A stretch of DNA of 8,490 nucleotides from an uncultured bacterium (lineage in GTDB: Bacteria > Bacillota > Clostridia > Oscillospirales > Ruminococcaceae), in NCBI GenBank assembly GCA_934845495.1, contig CAKWRB010000007.1, positions 13,805 through 22,294 of the forward strand, read 5' to 3'. This document shows positions 1 through 6,787 of this stretch, piece by piece (within the stretch, counting starts at the first letter, position 1; each line of letters begins with the position of its first letter). The notes below the pieces were generated by a model. That model was not told the DNA's origin, ran no database searches, and saw only the letters and a list, made by a program, of their open reading frames with translations. The position numbers were made by a program, and so were the translations under genes.

Positions 1-643
1 CACCAGTGTAGCGGCAGAGGAAGGCGGCAAAGTCCCCATCGGGGATAAAACAGATGTCCTGGCTGTCCTTCTTATTAAAGACCGGAAGCCCGGCCTGCCG
101 TGCCAGCTCCCGAATCTCCTCCTTGCGGTAGGCGGAAAGAGGCAGCACCATCCGGGAGAGCTGCTCCTGGGTCAGCGACCAGAGCACATAGCTCTGATCC
201 TTGCTGTCATCGTCCCCCATGGTCAGGTGCCAGCGGCCGTCCGCCGGATCAAAATCCACCCGGCTGTAGTGCCCGGTGGCGATGAAATCATACCCCAGCT
301 CCTTTGCCTTTTCCGCAAAGGCGGCAAACTTGATGGTCCGGTTGCAGTCCACGCAGGGGTTGGGGGTGAGGCCGTTCCGGTAATCGCGCACAAAGCGCTC
401 CATCACCTGCTGCCGGAACTCCGCCCGGAAATCCACCACATAGTGGGGGATCCCCAGCACCCGGCAGACCTCAGCGGCGTCCCGCACATCGTTTTTGGTG
501 CCGCAGCTGCCGTCCTCGCTGTCCCACAGCTCAAAGGTGAGCCCCGCTACCTCATGCCCCTGGTCCCGGAGAATCAGCGCTGCAGCCGAGCTGTCCACTC
601 CGCCGCTCATGCCCACCAGGATCTTCTTTTTTGTATCGCTCAT
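1..643 (-). CDS. mnmA: tRNA-specific 2-thiouridylase MnmA (N-terminal part, runs off the left edge)
   Basis: MnmA activates U34 of tRNA-Lys, -Glu and -Gln with ATP and inserts sulfur to give 2-thiouridine, acting in the cytoplasm with a cysteine desulfurase relay. Reading the minus strand from the ATG at 643 gives 214 residues. An ATP-pyrophosphatase PP-loop, SGGVDSS, lies at residues 13-19. The first catalytic cysteine is in VDCNRTIKF (C100). ATGHYSR is at 123-129, and the second catalytic cysteine is in DSQDICF (C198). The usual length is about 360 residues, so the C-terminal RNA-binding and beta-barrel parts lie outside the window. GGGAGGA sits 4 nt before the ATG and fixes the start. The gene begins 14 nt after the stop of the PHP gene, so the two are probably cotranscribed. 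All residues expected for activity in this portion are present. The identification is secure. Confidence 0.95.
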   Translation of the reverse strand, partial: MSDTKKKILVGMSGGVDSSAAALILRDQGHEVAGLTFELWDSEDGSCGTKNDVRDAAEVCRVLGIPHYVVDFRAEFRQQVMERFVRDYRNGLTPNPCVDCNRTIKFAAFAEKAKELGYDFIATGHYSRVDFDPADGRWHLTMGDDDSKDQSYVLWSLTQEQLSRMVLPLSAYRKEEIRELARQAGLPVFNKKDSQDICFIPDGDFAAFLCRYTG

Positions 644-657
644 TGGGTCCTCCCAGA

Positions 658-1470
658 TCAGAGCAGCCGCAGCATCACCGGCTTGCGCTCCTTATAGAAT
701 GTAAAGTACTTGAAGCCGACGCTCTTGAGCAGCTCCAGCCCCTCCTGGATGTCGCAGCCGATGTCACTGCAGCGCTCGGCGTCCGAGCCGATGGTGATCA
801 TCTCGCCGCCGTAATCCTTGTACATCTTCAGGTACTTGTTGGAGGGGGTAAAGGCCTCGATCTCCATGCGCAGGCCGCCGGTGTTGAGCTCCAGTGCCTT
901 GCCCTGGGCCACCAGGCTCTTCATGATCTCAGCAAAGACATCGTCGATCTTGGCCAGATCCACTGTGCGGTTGTAGGGCTTGAGATAGCGCAGCGGATAG
1001 CCCAGGTGGGCCAGGCTGTCAAAATGGCCCCACTGCACCACCTCCAGCAGCTCCTCGTAATAGGTGCGGAACACATCCTGCAGATCCAGGGCCGGATGGG
1101 CATAGTTGAGCATCTGCATATCCCCGTACTTCCGGGTTTTGTGCAGGGAGCCCAGCACAAAGTCAAACCGGTTTTCACCGATCACCTGCACGGCGCGCTC
1201 CGGGTCGGCCAAGGGCTGGCACATCTCCACCCCGTTGGTGACGATCAGCTGCTGCGAGAAGATATCCTGCGCCTTGTGGGCGGCAAAACAGGAATACATC
1301 AGGCGTTTGCCATACTTCTGCTCCTCAAACTCCTCCATATCGCAGGCATCGGTGATGCAGATGCCCGAGATCTCCTTATCCACAGCGGCGGAGCAGAGCG
1401 CTGTCACCAGGTCCTGGCCCTCGGGGGAATTGTCTGAATGAACATGGCTGTCAAACAGGTTGATATACAT
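658..1470 (-). CDS. PHP-domain phosphoesterase, histidinol-phosphatase (HisK)-like, with altered metal site
   Basis: This is a 270-residue polymerase-and-histidinol-phosphatase (PHP) TIM-barrel protein, close to the normal 260-280 residues. Family relatives hydrolyse phosphomonoesters such as histidinol phosphate using two or three metal ions. Visible motifs in order are DSHVHS (H9, H11), GVEM (E82), GSLH (H110), a D-S-L-A-H block ending in GYP (H155), LELNTGGLR (194-201) and GSDAER (D230). Two positions that are normally histidine differ: ITDH reads ITDA (A42) and GSDAH reads GSDAE (E232). These usually help hold the third metal, so the chemistry may be changed or lost. The substrate cannot be assigned: no his genes are nearby and mnmA follows directly. 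An AAAGGAG lies 13 nt before the ATG, a slightly long spacing. The other ATG near it is out of frame. Family membership is confident; histidinol-phosphatase activity is doubtful. Confidence 0.85.
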   Translation of the reverse strand: MYINLFDSHVHSDNSPEGQDLVTALCSAAVDKEISGICITDACDMEEFEEQKYGKRLMYSCFAAHKAQDIFSQQLIVTNGVEMCQPLADPERAVQVIGENRFDFVLGSLHKTRKYGDMQMLNYAHPALDLQDVFRTYYEELLEVVQWGHFDSLAHLGYPLRYLKPYNRTVDLAKIDDVFAEIMKSLVAQGKALELNTGGLRMEIEAFTPSNKYLKMYKDYGGEMITIGSDAERCSDIGCDIQEGLELLKSVGFKYFTFYKERKPVMLRLL

Positions 1471-1526
1471 TCTGAAGTGTCATCTCCTTTGGGTCGTTCC
1501 GTTCGGTCCGAATTCTGTCTTTTCCT

Positions 1527-1537
1527 ATTGTACCACA
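1527..1537 (-). promoter_or_regulatory. Extended -10 promoter for the PHP-mnmA operon
   Basis: Read on the minus strand this is TGTGGTACAAT, a TRTGn extended -10 followed by TACAAT. No good TTGACA lies 16-18 bp upstream, where there is only a T-run. Transcription would begin near 1520 and give a leader of about 50 nt before the PHP start codon. The core motif is mirrored at 1626-1632 in front of nadE, so the two promoters diverge within one intergenic region. Confidence 0.45.
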
Positions 1538-1625
1538 CATTGCCCCAGGAAAAAACAGCCCCAGGGAAAAAACCACTGCACCAAATACGTTTTTTCGGTG
1601 AAATCCCTGTCCGGGCCTGTGCTTT

Positions 1626-1636
1626 TGTGGTAAGAT
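1626..1636 (+). promoter_or_regulatory. Extended -10 promoter for nadE
   Basis: TGTGGTAAGAT is a TRTGn extended -10 with a TAAGAT hexamer; the -35 region is poor. It predicts a start near 1643 and a leader of about 39 nt before the nadE ATG. The rest of the divergent intergenic region (1471-1681) shows no other clear signal. Confidence 0.4.
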
Positions 1637-1681
1637 TAAAGACAGGATTTTTTCTCCCTGCTGGGGAAAGGAGCGATCATT

Positions 1682-3490
1682 ATGCTGAATCTGATTCGTA
1701 TAGCCGCCGTCACCGGACGAGTAGATCCGGGCAGCCCTGCCGGCTGCCGGAAATACCTCGCCGAGGAGCTGAAAAAAGCCGCCGCTCACGCGCCGGATGT
1801 ACTTCTGCTGCCCTCGGATATCCTGCTGCCGCCCTCTGCCCAGTCCCTGCGGCAACAGGGCTATCTGCTGGAACTGTGCCAGCAGGAACTCGCCCGGCTG
1901 GCCGAGGAACTGCGGGAACTGCCCTCCCTTCTGTTTGTGGGGCTGCCGGTTTCGCTGGGCGGGGTGACCGTTTCCGCCATGGCAGCTGTCCGCCAGGGGG
2001 CCGTGCTGGGTTATGTGCTGCCGCCCTCGGTGCCGGAGGGGCCGCTTCCCGAGGGGTTCCTGCCTGCCTCCGCCACCTTTGAGGCCGGCGGCGCCCGGCT
2101 GCGGGTGCTGCCCGGCTGCGATGCCGGCGAGGCTCTGCGGTACAGCGCCCTTGCCCGGGACTGTGACTGCCTGCTGCTGCCCTGCTACCAGCCTGCCAGG
2201 GTGGGCAGTGCCGATCGGGCGGAACAGGCCCTCAGCGTCCTGAGCCGGGAACTGGGCTGTGCCGCCGTCCTCTGCTGCGGCGCCGGGTCGGACAGCTCTC
2301 ACCCATTCTGCTACCAGGGCCTTGCCGTCATTGCCGAAGCCGGTGAAACGGTGAGCGTTCAGGCGGAGTTCGGCCAATCCGCCACCCTCTGCTACGACAT
2401 CGACCTGGACATCGTCCGCCGCGTCCGCACCACACCGGCCGGGTTTGCCCCTGCCGCCTTCCGCTTCCCGGCTGTGCCCCACGACTATGCGCTGCGCAGC
2501 TTCTCCTCCACCCCCTATCTGCCCATGGAGCCGGAGGCCGAGCGCCGCACCCTCCGGGAGTGGTTTGAACTGCAGAGCCATTCTCTGGCTGCCCGCCTCT
2601 CCAACACCGGCATCGACCGGGCGGTGGTGGGCATCTCCGGCGGACTGGACTCCACCCTGGCCCTGCTGGTCTGCCATCGGGCCGCCCAGCTCATGCGCCT
2701 TTCGCCGGAGCATATCCTGGCGGTGACCATGCCTGGCTTCGGCACCAGTGAACGCACCCACCAGAACGCCCTGGACCTGCCCCGGAAGCTGGGAATGTCC
2801 ACGCTGGACATCTCCATTGTGCCGGCGGTCAAGCAGCACCTGGCCGACATCGGTCACCCACTGGACCGGCACGACATCACCTACGAAAATGCCCAGGCCC
2901 GGGAGCGCACCCAGATTCTGCTGGACCTTGGCAACCAGATCGGCGGCATTGTGGTGGGCACCGGCGACCTCACCGAGGAGGCCCTGGGCTGGTGTACCTT
3001 TGGCGGCGATGCCTTGGCCGGCTACAATGTGAATGTCACCGTGCCCAAAACCGCCATCCGGCGGATTGTGGCCATGCTGGCCGAGGAGAGCAGCGATGCC
3101 GCCCTCTCTGCCATTCTGCGAGATATCCTGGACACCCCCATCAGCCCCGAACTGCTGCCGCTGGACGAGAGCGGCTCCATCTCCCAGAAAACCGAGGAGA
3201 TCCTGGGGGACTACGAGGTACACGACTTCTACCTCTACTACTTCGTCAAATACGGCTTCTCGCCCCGAAAGCTGCTCTTCTACGCCCAGAACGCCTTCGA
3301 CGACCGCTACACCGAGGAGCACCTCCGCAGCTGGCTCTCCACCTTCCTGCGCCGGTTCGTGGGTGGACAGTTCAAGCGCTCAGTGGCGCCGGAGGCCGCT
3401 TCCATCACCGATTTCGGCCTCTCTGCCCTGGAGTTTTCAGTGCCGTCCGATATGAGCGCGCGCACCCTGCTGCGGGAACTGGACCGCTGA
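1682..3490 (+). CDS. nadE: NAD+ synthetase with N-terminal nitrilase-like domain (glutaminase residues apparently lost)
   Basis: NadE makes NAD+ from deamido-NAD+ and ATP, the last step of NAD synthesis; in the two-domain form ammonia comes from glutamine. The 602 residues comprise a nitrilase/glutaminase-like domain (about 1-265) and a synthetase domain (about 270-602). The synthetase half looks complete: PP-loop SGGLDST (319-325), the VVGTGDLTEEALGWCTFGG block, YNVNVTVPKT, and a PISPELLP element. In the N-terminal half the usual catalytic positions differ. PEL reads PSD (S45 for Glu). The Lys of the VPK-type motif reads LPP near residue 114. The ICED-type Cys position reads G145, with C146 next to it. 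The enzyme may therefore depend on free ammonia, with the first domain kept for structure. AAAGGAG 8 nt upstream sets the start. The gene is divergent from PHP-mnmA, and no terminator is visible after it. Synthetase assignment is firm; loss of glutaminase is inferred by eye. Confidence 0.93.
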   Translation: MLNLIRIAAVTGRVDPGSPAGCRKYLAEELKKAAAHAPDVLLLPSDILLPPSAQSLRQQGYLLELCQQELARLAEELRELPSLLFVGLPVSLGGVTVSAMAAVRQGAVLGYVLPPSVPEGPLPEGFLPASATFEAGGARLRVLPGCDAGEALRYSALARDCDCLLLPCYQPARVGSADRAEQALSVLSRELGCAAVLCCGAGSDSSHPFCYQGLAVIAEAGETVSVQAEFGQSATLCYDIDLDIVRRVRTTPAGFAPAAFRFPAVPHDYALRSFSSTPYLPMEPEAERRTLREWFELQSHSLAARLSNTGIDRAVVGISGGLDSTLALLVCHRAAQLMRLSPEHILAVTMPGFGTSERTHQNALDLPRKLGMSTLDISIVPAVKQHLADIGHPLDRHDITYENAQARERTQILLDLGNQIGGIVVGTGDLTEEALGWCTFGGDALAGYNVNVTVPKTAIRRIVAMLAEESSDAALSAILRDILDTPISPELLPLDESGSISQKTEEILGDYEVHDFYLYYFVKYGFSPRKLLFYAQNAFDDRYTEEHLRSWLSTFLRRFVGGQFKRSVAPEAASITDFGLSALEFSVPSDMSARTLLRELDR

Positions 3491-3503
3491 TTTTTGAAAG
3501 TTA

Positions 3504-3532
3504 TTGACCTCTTTCTTGCAGGATGATACAAT
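3504..3532 (+). promoter_or_regulatory. Promoter of the ACT-UPF0210-ybaK operon
   Basis: TTGACC (3504-3509), a 17-bp spacer and TACAAT (3527-3532) make a strong SigA-type promoter. It begins 13 nt after the nadE stop codon. Predicted start is near 3539, giving a leader of about 47 nt. The -10 lies inside the dyad at 3521-3539. Confidence 0.75.
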
Positions 3533-3539
3533 ATCATCC
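3521..3539 (+). promoter_or_regulatory. Putative operator: 19-bp dyad covering the -10
   Basis: GGATGATACAATATCATCC has 7-bp arms (3521-3527 and 3533-3539) that are perfect reverse complements around a 5-bp centre, ACAAT, which belongs to the -10 hexamer. It is too far upstream to be fully transcribed from this promoter and has no T-run after it, so it is not a terminator of the usual kind. A dimeric repressor site blocking the promoter is the simplest reading. The regulator is not identifiable from the window. Confidence 0.5.
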
Positions 3540-3585
3540 ATATTCAACACACACCCGACCCGCTTTGCAAGGAGGACCTTTTGTT

Positions 3586-3858
3586 ATGCGTGCTGTAATT
3601 ACCGTTGTAGGAAAGGACATGGTGGGCATTGTTGCCACCATCGCCACCGAATGTGCCGCCACCAATGCCAACATTCTGGATGTGACCCAGTCGGTCTTTG
3701 AGGACGACATCTTCGCCATGGTGATGCTGGTGGATGTCTCCAACCTGAACTGTCCGCTGCCCGAGCTTTCCGACCGCCTGAACAACCTGACCAAGGATGT
3801 GGGGCTGGTGGTGCATGTGATGCACGAGGACATTTTCAATTCGATGCACCGCATCTGA
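3586..3858 (+). CDS. ACT-domain protein, UPF0237 family
   Basis: This is a 90-residue single ACT domain (beta-alpha-beta-beta-alpha-beta). The start MRAVITVVGKD, the NILDVTQ segment and the end HEDIFNSMHRI are hallmarks of the UPF0237 family. ACT domains commonly bind amino acids or other small ligands and act as regulators, but no ligand is established for this family. AAGGAGG at 3569-3575, 10 nt before the ATG, selects this start over an upstream in-frame ATG at 3523 that overlaps the -10. The UPF0210 gene begins 18 nt downstream. This pairing recurs widely in Firmicutes and suggests the small protein senses a ligand for, or binds to, its partner. Family assignment is confident; function is unknown. 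Confidence 0.92.
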   Translation: MRAVITVVGKDMVGIVATIATECAATNANILDVTQSVFEDDIFAMVMLVDVSNLNCPLPELSDRLNNLTKDVGLVVHVMHEDIFNSMHRI

Positions 3859-3876
3859 CCGGGAGGACTGACTGCC

Positions 3877-5235
3877 ATGCTGAATGTAAATGATATTCTG
3901 GAAACGATCCGCATGATCGACGAGGACTGCCTGGATGTACGCACCATCACCATGGGGATCTCCCTGCTGGACTGCGCCGACAGCGACATCGACCGCTCCT
4001 GCGAAAAAGTCTACAACAAGATCACCCGGCTGGCCAAAGACCTGGTGAAAACCGGCGAGGACATCGAGCGCACTTATGGCATTCCCATCATCAACAAGCG
4101 CATCTCGGTGACCCCCATCGCCATGCTGGTGGCCGCCAGCGGCGGCGACCCGGTCAAGTATGCCAAGGCGCTCCAGCGGGCTGCCGATACCGTCGGCGTC
4201 AACTTCATCGGCGGCTACTCAGCGCTGGTGCATAAGGGCTTTTCCGCCGGTGACCTGGAGCTGATCCGCTCCATTCCCCGGGCCATGGACGAAACCGAAA
4301 ATGTCTGCTCGTCAGTGAACATCGGCTCCACCAAGGCCGGCCTCAACCTGGATGCCATCAAGCTCATGGGTGAGATCGTCAAGGAGACCGCTGAACTGAC
4401 TGCCTACAAGGAGTGCATCGGCTGTGCCAAGCTGGTGGTGTTCTGCAATGCCCCGGAGGATAACCCCTTCATGGCAGGCGCCTTCCATGGGGTGGGCGAG
4501 CCTGACTGCGTGATCCATGTGGGTGTCTCCGGCCCCGGTGTGGTGCGCGCCGCCCTGGCCAAGGTGGACAAGACCCTGCCCATCGACGAAATCGCCGACA
4601 TCATCAAAAAGACCGCCTTCAAGATCACCCGGATGGGCCAGCTGGTGGGCACCGAAGCCAGCCGCCGCCTGGGCGTACCCTTCGGTATTGTGGATCTCTC
4701 GCTGGCGCCCACCCCAGCGGTGGGTGACTCGGTGGCCCATATCCTGGAGGAGATGGGGCTGGAGCAGTGCGGCGCCCACGGCACCACTGCCACCCTCGCC
4801 ATGCTCAACGATGCCGTCAAGAAGGGCGGCGTGATGGCCTCCAGCCGGGTGGGTGGCCTATCCGGCGCCTTTATCCCGGTATCGGAAGATGCCGGTATGA
4901 TCGATGCCGTCACCACCGGTGCCCTCTCCATCGAAAAGCTGGAAGCCATGACCGCCGTCTGCTCGGTGGGGCTGGATATGATCATCATTCCCGGCGATAC
5001 CACCCCGGCCATCATCTCAGGCATCATCGCCGACGAAGCCGCTATCGGCATGGTCAACTCCAAGACCACTGCCGTGCGTGTGATCCCGGCTGTGGGCCGC
5101 AAGGAGGGCGAAACCCTCACCTTTGGTGGCCTGCTGGGATACGGCCCGGTCATCAAGGTCAACCGCAATTCCCCTGAGGTGTTCATCAACCGGGGCGGCC
5201 ACATTCCCGCCCCGCTCCAGAGCCTCAAAAACTAA
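3877..5235 (+). CDS. UPF0210 / DUF711 (PFL-like fold) family protein
   Basis: The protein has 452 residues, the usual length for UPF0210. Characteristic stretches include [10 protein letters not shown] near the N-terminus, [15 protein letters not shown], a [14 protein letters not shown] block, [19 protein letters not shown] and [16 protein letters not shown]. The family is often named PFL because its structure resembles pyruvate formate-lyase. No glycyl-radical loop of the RVxGY type is visible, so formate-lyase chemistry should not be assumed. No signal peptide or membrane segment is seen, so it is probably cytoplasmic. GGGAGGA upstream of the ATG gives the start. It is the second gene of the operon, 18 nt after its ACT partner and 25 nt before ybaK. 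The biochemical role is not known, and the name PFL should not be read as an enzyme activity. Confidence 0.92.
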   Translation: MLNVNDILETIRMIDEDCLDVRTITMGISLLDCADSDIDRSCEKVYNKITRLAKDLVKTGEDIERTYGIPIINKRISVTPIAMLVAASGGDPVKYAKALQRAADTVGVNFIGGYSALVHKGFSAGDLELIRSIPRAMDETENVCSSVNIGSTKAGLNLDAIKLMGEIVKETAELTAYKECIGCAKLVVFCNAPEDNPFMAGAFHGVGEPDCVIHVGVSGPGVVRAALAKVDKTLPIDEIADIIKKTAFKITRMGQLVGTEASRRLGVPFGIVDLSLAPTPAVGDSVAHILEEMGLEQCGAHGTTATLAMLNDAVKKGGVMASSRVGGLSGAFIPVSEDAGMIDAVTTGALSIEKLEAMTAVCSVGLDMIIIPGDTTPAIISGIIADEAAIGMVNSKTTAVRVIPAVGRKEGETLTFGGLLGYGPVIKVNRNSPEVFINRGGHIPAPLQSLKN

Positions 5236-5260
5236 CTGACAAAAAGGAACCAAAACTGCT

Positions 5261-5749
5261 ATGGCAAAGGAAAAACTGGAAAAGACCAACGCCATCCGTG
5301 CGCTGGACAAAGCAAAACTCTCCTACACCGTTCACACCTATGAAAGTGACGGCACTGCGGTGGACGGCATCACCGTCGCCCAGAAAACCGGCCTGCCGGT
5401 GGAAAAGGTCTATAAGACGCTGGTGACCGTGGGCCACAGCCGGGAACACTATGTCTTTGTGATTCCGGTGGCCGCGGAGCTGGATCTCAAGGCCGCTGCC
5501 CGCAGCGTGGGTGAAAAGGCGGTGGAGATGATCCATGTGGCGGACATCAACAAGCTCACCGGTTACATCCGGGGCGGCTGCTCTCCCATCGGCATGAAAA
5601 AACTGTTTGCCACCGTACTAGACGAGAGCTGTCTTTCGCTGGATACCATCGTGTTCAGCGCCGGAAAGATCGGTATGCAGATCGAGATGGACCCCCGGGC
5701 GCTCCTGGAGTTCATCGGCGCCAAAACCGCTATCATCACAGCCGGATAA
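5261..5749 (+). CDS. ybaK: YbaK/EbsC-type aminoacyl-tRNA deacylase (Cys-tRNA(Pro) editing)
   Basis: YbaK proteins hydrolyse Cys-tRNA(Pro), a product of prolyl-tRNA synthetase error, acting in trans in the cytoplasm. The 162 residues match the usual 155-165. The motif VYKTLV carries the conserved active-site lysine (K52), and GYIRGGCSPIGMKK (101-114) is the family signature loop. The N-terminal segment KTNAIRALDKAKL is also typical. An AAAAAGGA lies about 12 nt before the ATG. The gene is 25 nt after the UPF0210 stop and directly before a strong terminator, so it is the last gene of the operon. Specificity for Cys-tRNA(Pro) rather than another mischarged tRNA is inferred from YbaK-like residues rather than shown. 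Confidence 0.92.
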   Translation: MAKEKLEKTNAIRALDKAKLSYTVHTYESDGTAVDGITVAQKTGLPVEKVYKTLVTVGHSREHYVFVIPVAAELDLKAAARSVGEKAVEMIHVADINKLTGYIRGGCSPIGMKKLFATVLDESCLSLDTIVFSAGKIGMQIEMDPRALLEFIGAKTAIITAG

Positions 5750-5764
5750 AATCCCTGTTGAAAC

Positions 5765-5812
5765 AAGACACCGTGCCCTCCCTGGAAGAAGACACGGTGT
5801 CTTTTCTTTTTA
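5765..5812 (+). terminator. Rho-independent terminator, shared by ybaK and sfsA
   Basis: GACACCGTG (5767-5775) pairs with CACGGTGTC (5793-5801) across a 17-nt loop, followed by TTTTCTTTTTA on the plus strand. Flanking AA/TT lengthen the stem by 2 bp. Read on the minus strand the same stem is followed by TTGTTT, so it may also stop sfsA transcripts, though less strongly. The plus-strand T-run overlaps the sfsA stop codon. Confidence 0.85.
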
Positions 5813-6505
5813 TAGTTCCACAGGGATTCGATACACCGGTTTCACTGAATCAGGGGTGACACGGCAGCCGCAGCAGAGGATCTCCACTCCGGCATCCCGA
5901 GCTTCCCGCAGCGCCCGGGCAAAGTCCGGCTGGGTGGCGGTGTTGGGCCGGAAGCAGTTGACCCCCTCCATCTGGACAATAAAGGCCACCAGGGCAAAAT
6001 CCCCCTCGGCCCGCAGCCGCCGGAGCGTTTCCACATGGCCCAGTCCCCGCAGGGTGGGCGCATCAGGAAAGAGGGCGGTGCCCTCCACCTCCAGCGTCAC
6101 CCCCTTGACCTCGCACCAGAGCCTGCCCTCCGGCCCGGTGAGCTGCCAGTCCAGCCGGGAAGAGCCCAGCTTCACCTCCGGGCGCAACTGTTCGATGCGG
6201 CTCAGCGATTTTGGCACCAGAACACCCCGTTCCACTGCCTCGGCAAAGAGCTTGTTGGGCGCCAGCGAATCCACATTCACCAGCACCCCGTCCTTGTCCA
6301 CCGTGATGAGGGTCCAGGCAGTTTTGCGGCTGGGGGAAGGAGTGTGCTGCACCCATACCCGGCAGCCGGGGCGGAACAGCTCGGCACAGCGGCCGGTATT
6401 GCGCACATGGCAGAGGATCTCGGTGCCGTCCTCCAGCTGGCAGAGGGCGGTAAACCGGTTGGGCCGGGTGAGGAACCGGGCCGGGAAGATGGATTCATAC
6501 TGCAT
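5810..6505 (-). CDS. sfsA: SfsA family nuclease / sugar fermentation stimulation protein
   Basis: The 231-residue length is normal for SfsA. The family was first linked to maltose gene expression in E. coli and has an OB-like N-terminal nucleic-acid-binding region plus a PD-(D/E)XK-like nuclease core. The sequence shows HVRNTGR (33-39), SRLD (116-119), EVKGVTL (132-138) and FPDAPTLRG (146-154), ending in the conserved FRPN segment and the DFARAL-EARDAGVEIL region. D119, E132 and K134 are the likely nuclease-core residues. The start is the ATG at 6505, with AGGTGAG about 8 nt upstream. The next methionine upstream is absent in this short leader. It is transcribed alone from a promoter at 6535-6563 and converges on ybaK. 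Family identity is firm. Its physiological role in this organism is uncertain. Confidence 0.94.
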   Translation of the reverse strand: MQYESIFPARFLTRPNRFTALCQLEDGTEILCHVRNTGRCAELFRPGCRVWVQHTPSPSRKTAWTLITVDKDGVLVNVDSLAPNKLFAEAVERGVLVPKSLSRIEQLRPEVKLGSSRLDWQLTGPEGRLWCEVKGVTLEVEGTALFPDAPTLRGLGHVETLRRLRAEGDFALVAFIVQMEGVNCFRPNTATQPDFARALREARDAGVEILCCGCRVTPDSVKPVYRIPVEL

Positions 6506-6534
6506 AAAATACGCTCACCTGCTTTCTCCCCCCT

Positions 6535-6563
6535 ACGATACCACAGTTTTCCCCGGACGGCAA
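6535..6563 (-). promoter_or_regulatory. sfsA promoter with extended -10
   Basis: On the minus strand TTGCCG, 17 bp, and TATCGT are preceded by TGTGG, a TRTGn extended -10. The predicted leader is about 23 nt. The -35 abuts the T-run of the upstream terminator, so sfsA is separated from the miniprotein unit yet starts immediately after it. Confidence 0.5.
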
Positions 6564-6596
6564 TAAAAACCGCCCTCTGGGGTCACCGGAGGGCGG
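6561..6596 (-). terminator. Rho-independent terminator of the miniprotein unit
   Basis: On the minus strand CCGCCCTC and GAGGGCGG form an 8-bp GC-rich stem (6570-6577 with 6589-6596), extendable inward by GG/CC after a wobble pair, followed by TTTTTATTG. It lies just after the stop codon of the gene at 6602-6787. Confidence 0.85.
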
Positions 6597-6601
6597 AAGG
6601 G

Positions 6602-6787
6602 TTATTCGGCAGGGGGCTCCACAGGGGGCTCAGCAGGTTCCCCGTCCCGCAGCATCTTGGGCCGGGGTTGACGGTCGGACTCCAGATATTTGAGAAAACA
6701 GAGAACACCCAGCACATAAAAAAGTACCTTGAAAACCTCATAGATCATCGACAGAAACACCAGAATACTAGCGCCTATCCCTTCCAT
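6602..6787 (-). CDS. 61-residue membrane miniprotein, copy A (unknown family)
   Basis: This is a small protein of unrecognised family. A hydrophobic N-terminal region (about residues 8-35) contains YEVFKVLFYVLGVLCFLKYL and could form one membrane helix. A basic stretch SDRQPRPKM follows, then a Pro/Glu-rich tail ending in PPVEPPAE. The positive residues just after the helix suggest the C-terminus stays inside the cell. AAGGAGGG lies 6 nt before the ATG, an excellent translation signal. The protein is 45/61 identical, without gaps, to the gene at 6969-7154. Residues 16-48 differ at only one position (E36 versus K36), while the N-terminal 15 residues vary. It is the second and last gene before a terminator. 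Coding is well supported by the conserved frame and ribosome-binding site; function is unknown. Confidence 0.75.
   Translation of the reverse strand: MEGIGASILVFLSMIYEVFKVLFYVLGVLCFLKYLESDRQPRPKMLRDGEPAEPPVEPPAE

Noticed and set aside
227..1437. Long plus-strand frames (227-697, 631-1437) opposite mnmA and the PHP gene.
   Set aside because: Both are antisense shadows of genes with intact family motifs on the minus strand.
1451..3322. A 623-codon open frame on the minus strand opposite nadE.
   Set aside because: It is a shadow of GC-rich nadE codons: it is low in recognisable domains, Gly/Gln/Ala rich, and covers the intergenic promoters. The plus strand gives a clear NAD+ synthetase.
3523..3585. 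Upstream in-frame ATG giving a 111-residue ACT protein.
   Set aside because: This ATG overlaps the promoter -10 and has no ribosome-binding site. The ATG at 3586 has AAGGAGG at good spacing and begins the conserved domain.
4404..5228. A 274-codon minus-strand frame inside the UPF0210 gene.
   Set aside because: It lies wholly within a confidently assigned gene, lacks a ribosome-binding site and resembles no family.
3877..5235. Pyruvate formate-lyase activity for the UPF0210 protein.
   Set aside because: The name reflects fold similarity. No glycyl-radical motif is visible, and the protein is far shorter than true formate-lyases.
6668..6700. TTGACG on the plus strand inside the miniprotein genes, in both copies, as a possible antisense RNA promoter.
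   Set aside because: No acceptable -10 follows at 16-18 bp, and its conservation is explained by the coding sequence, so no type I antitoxin RNA can be supported.
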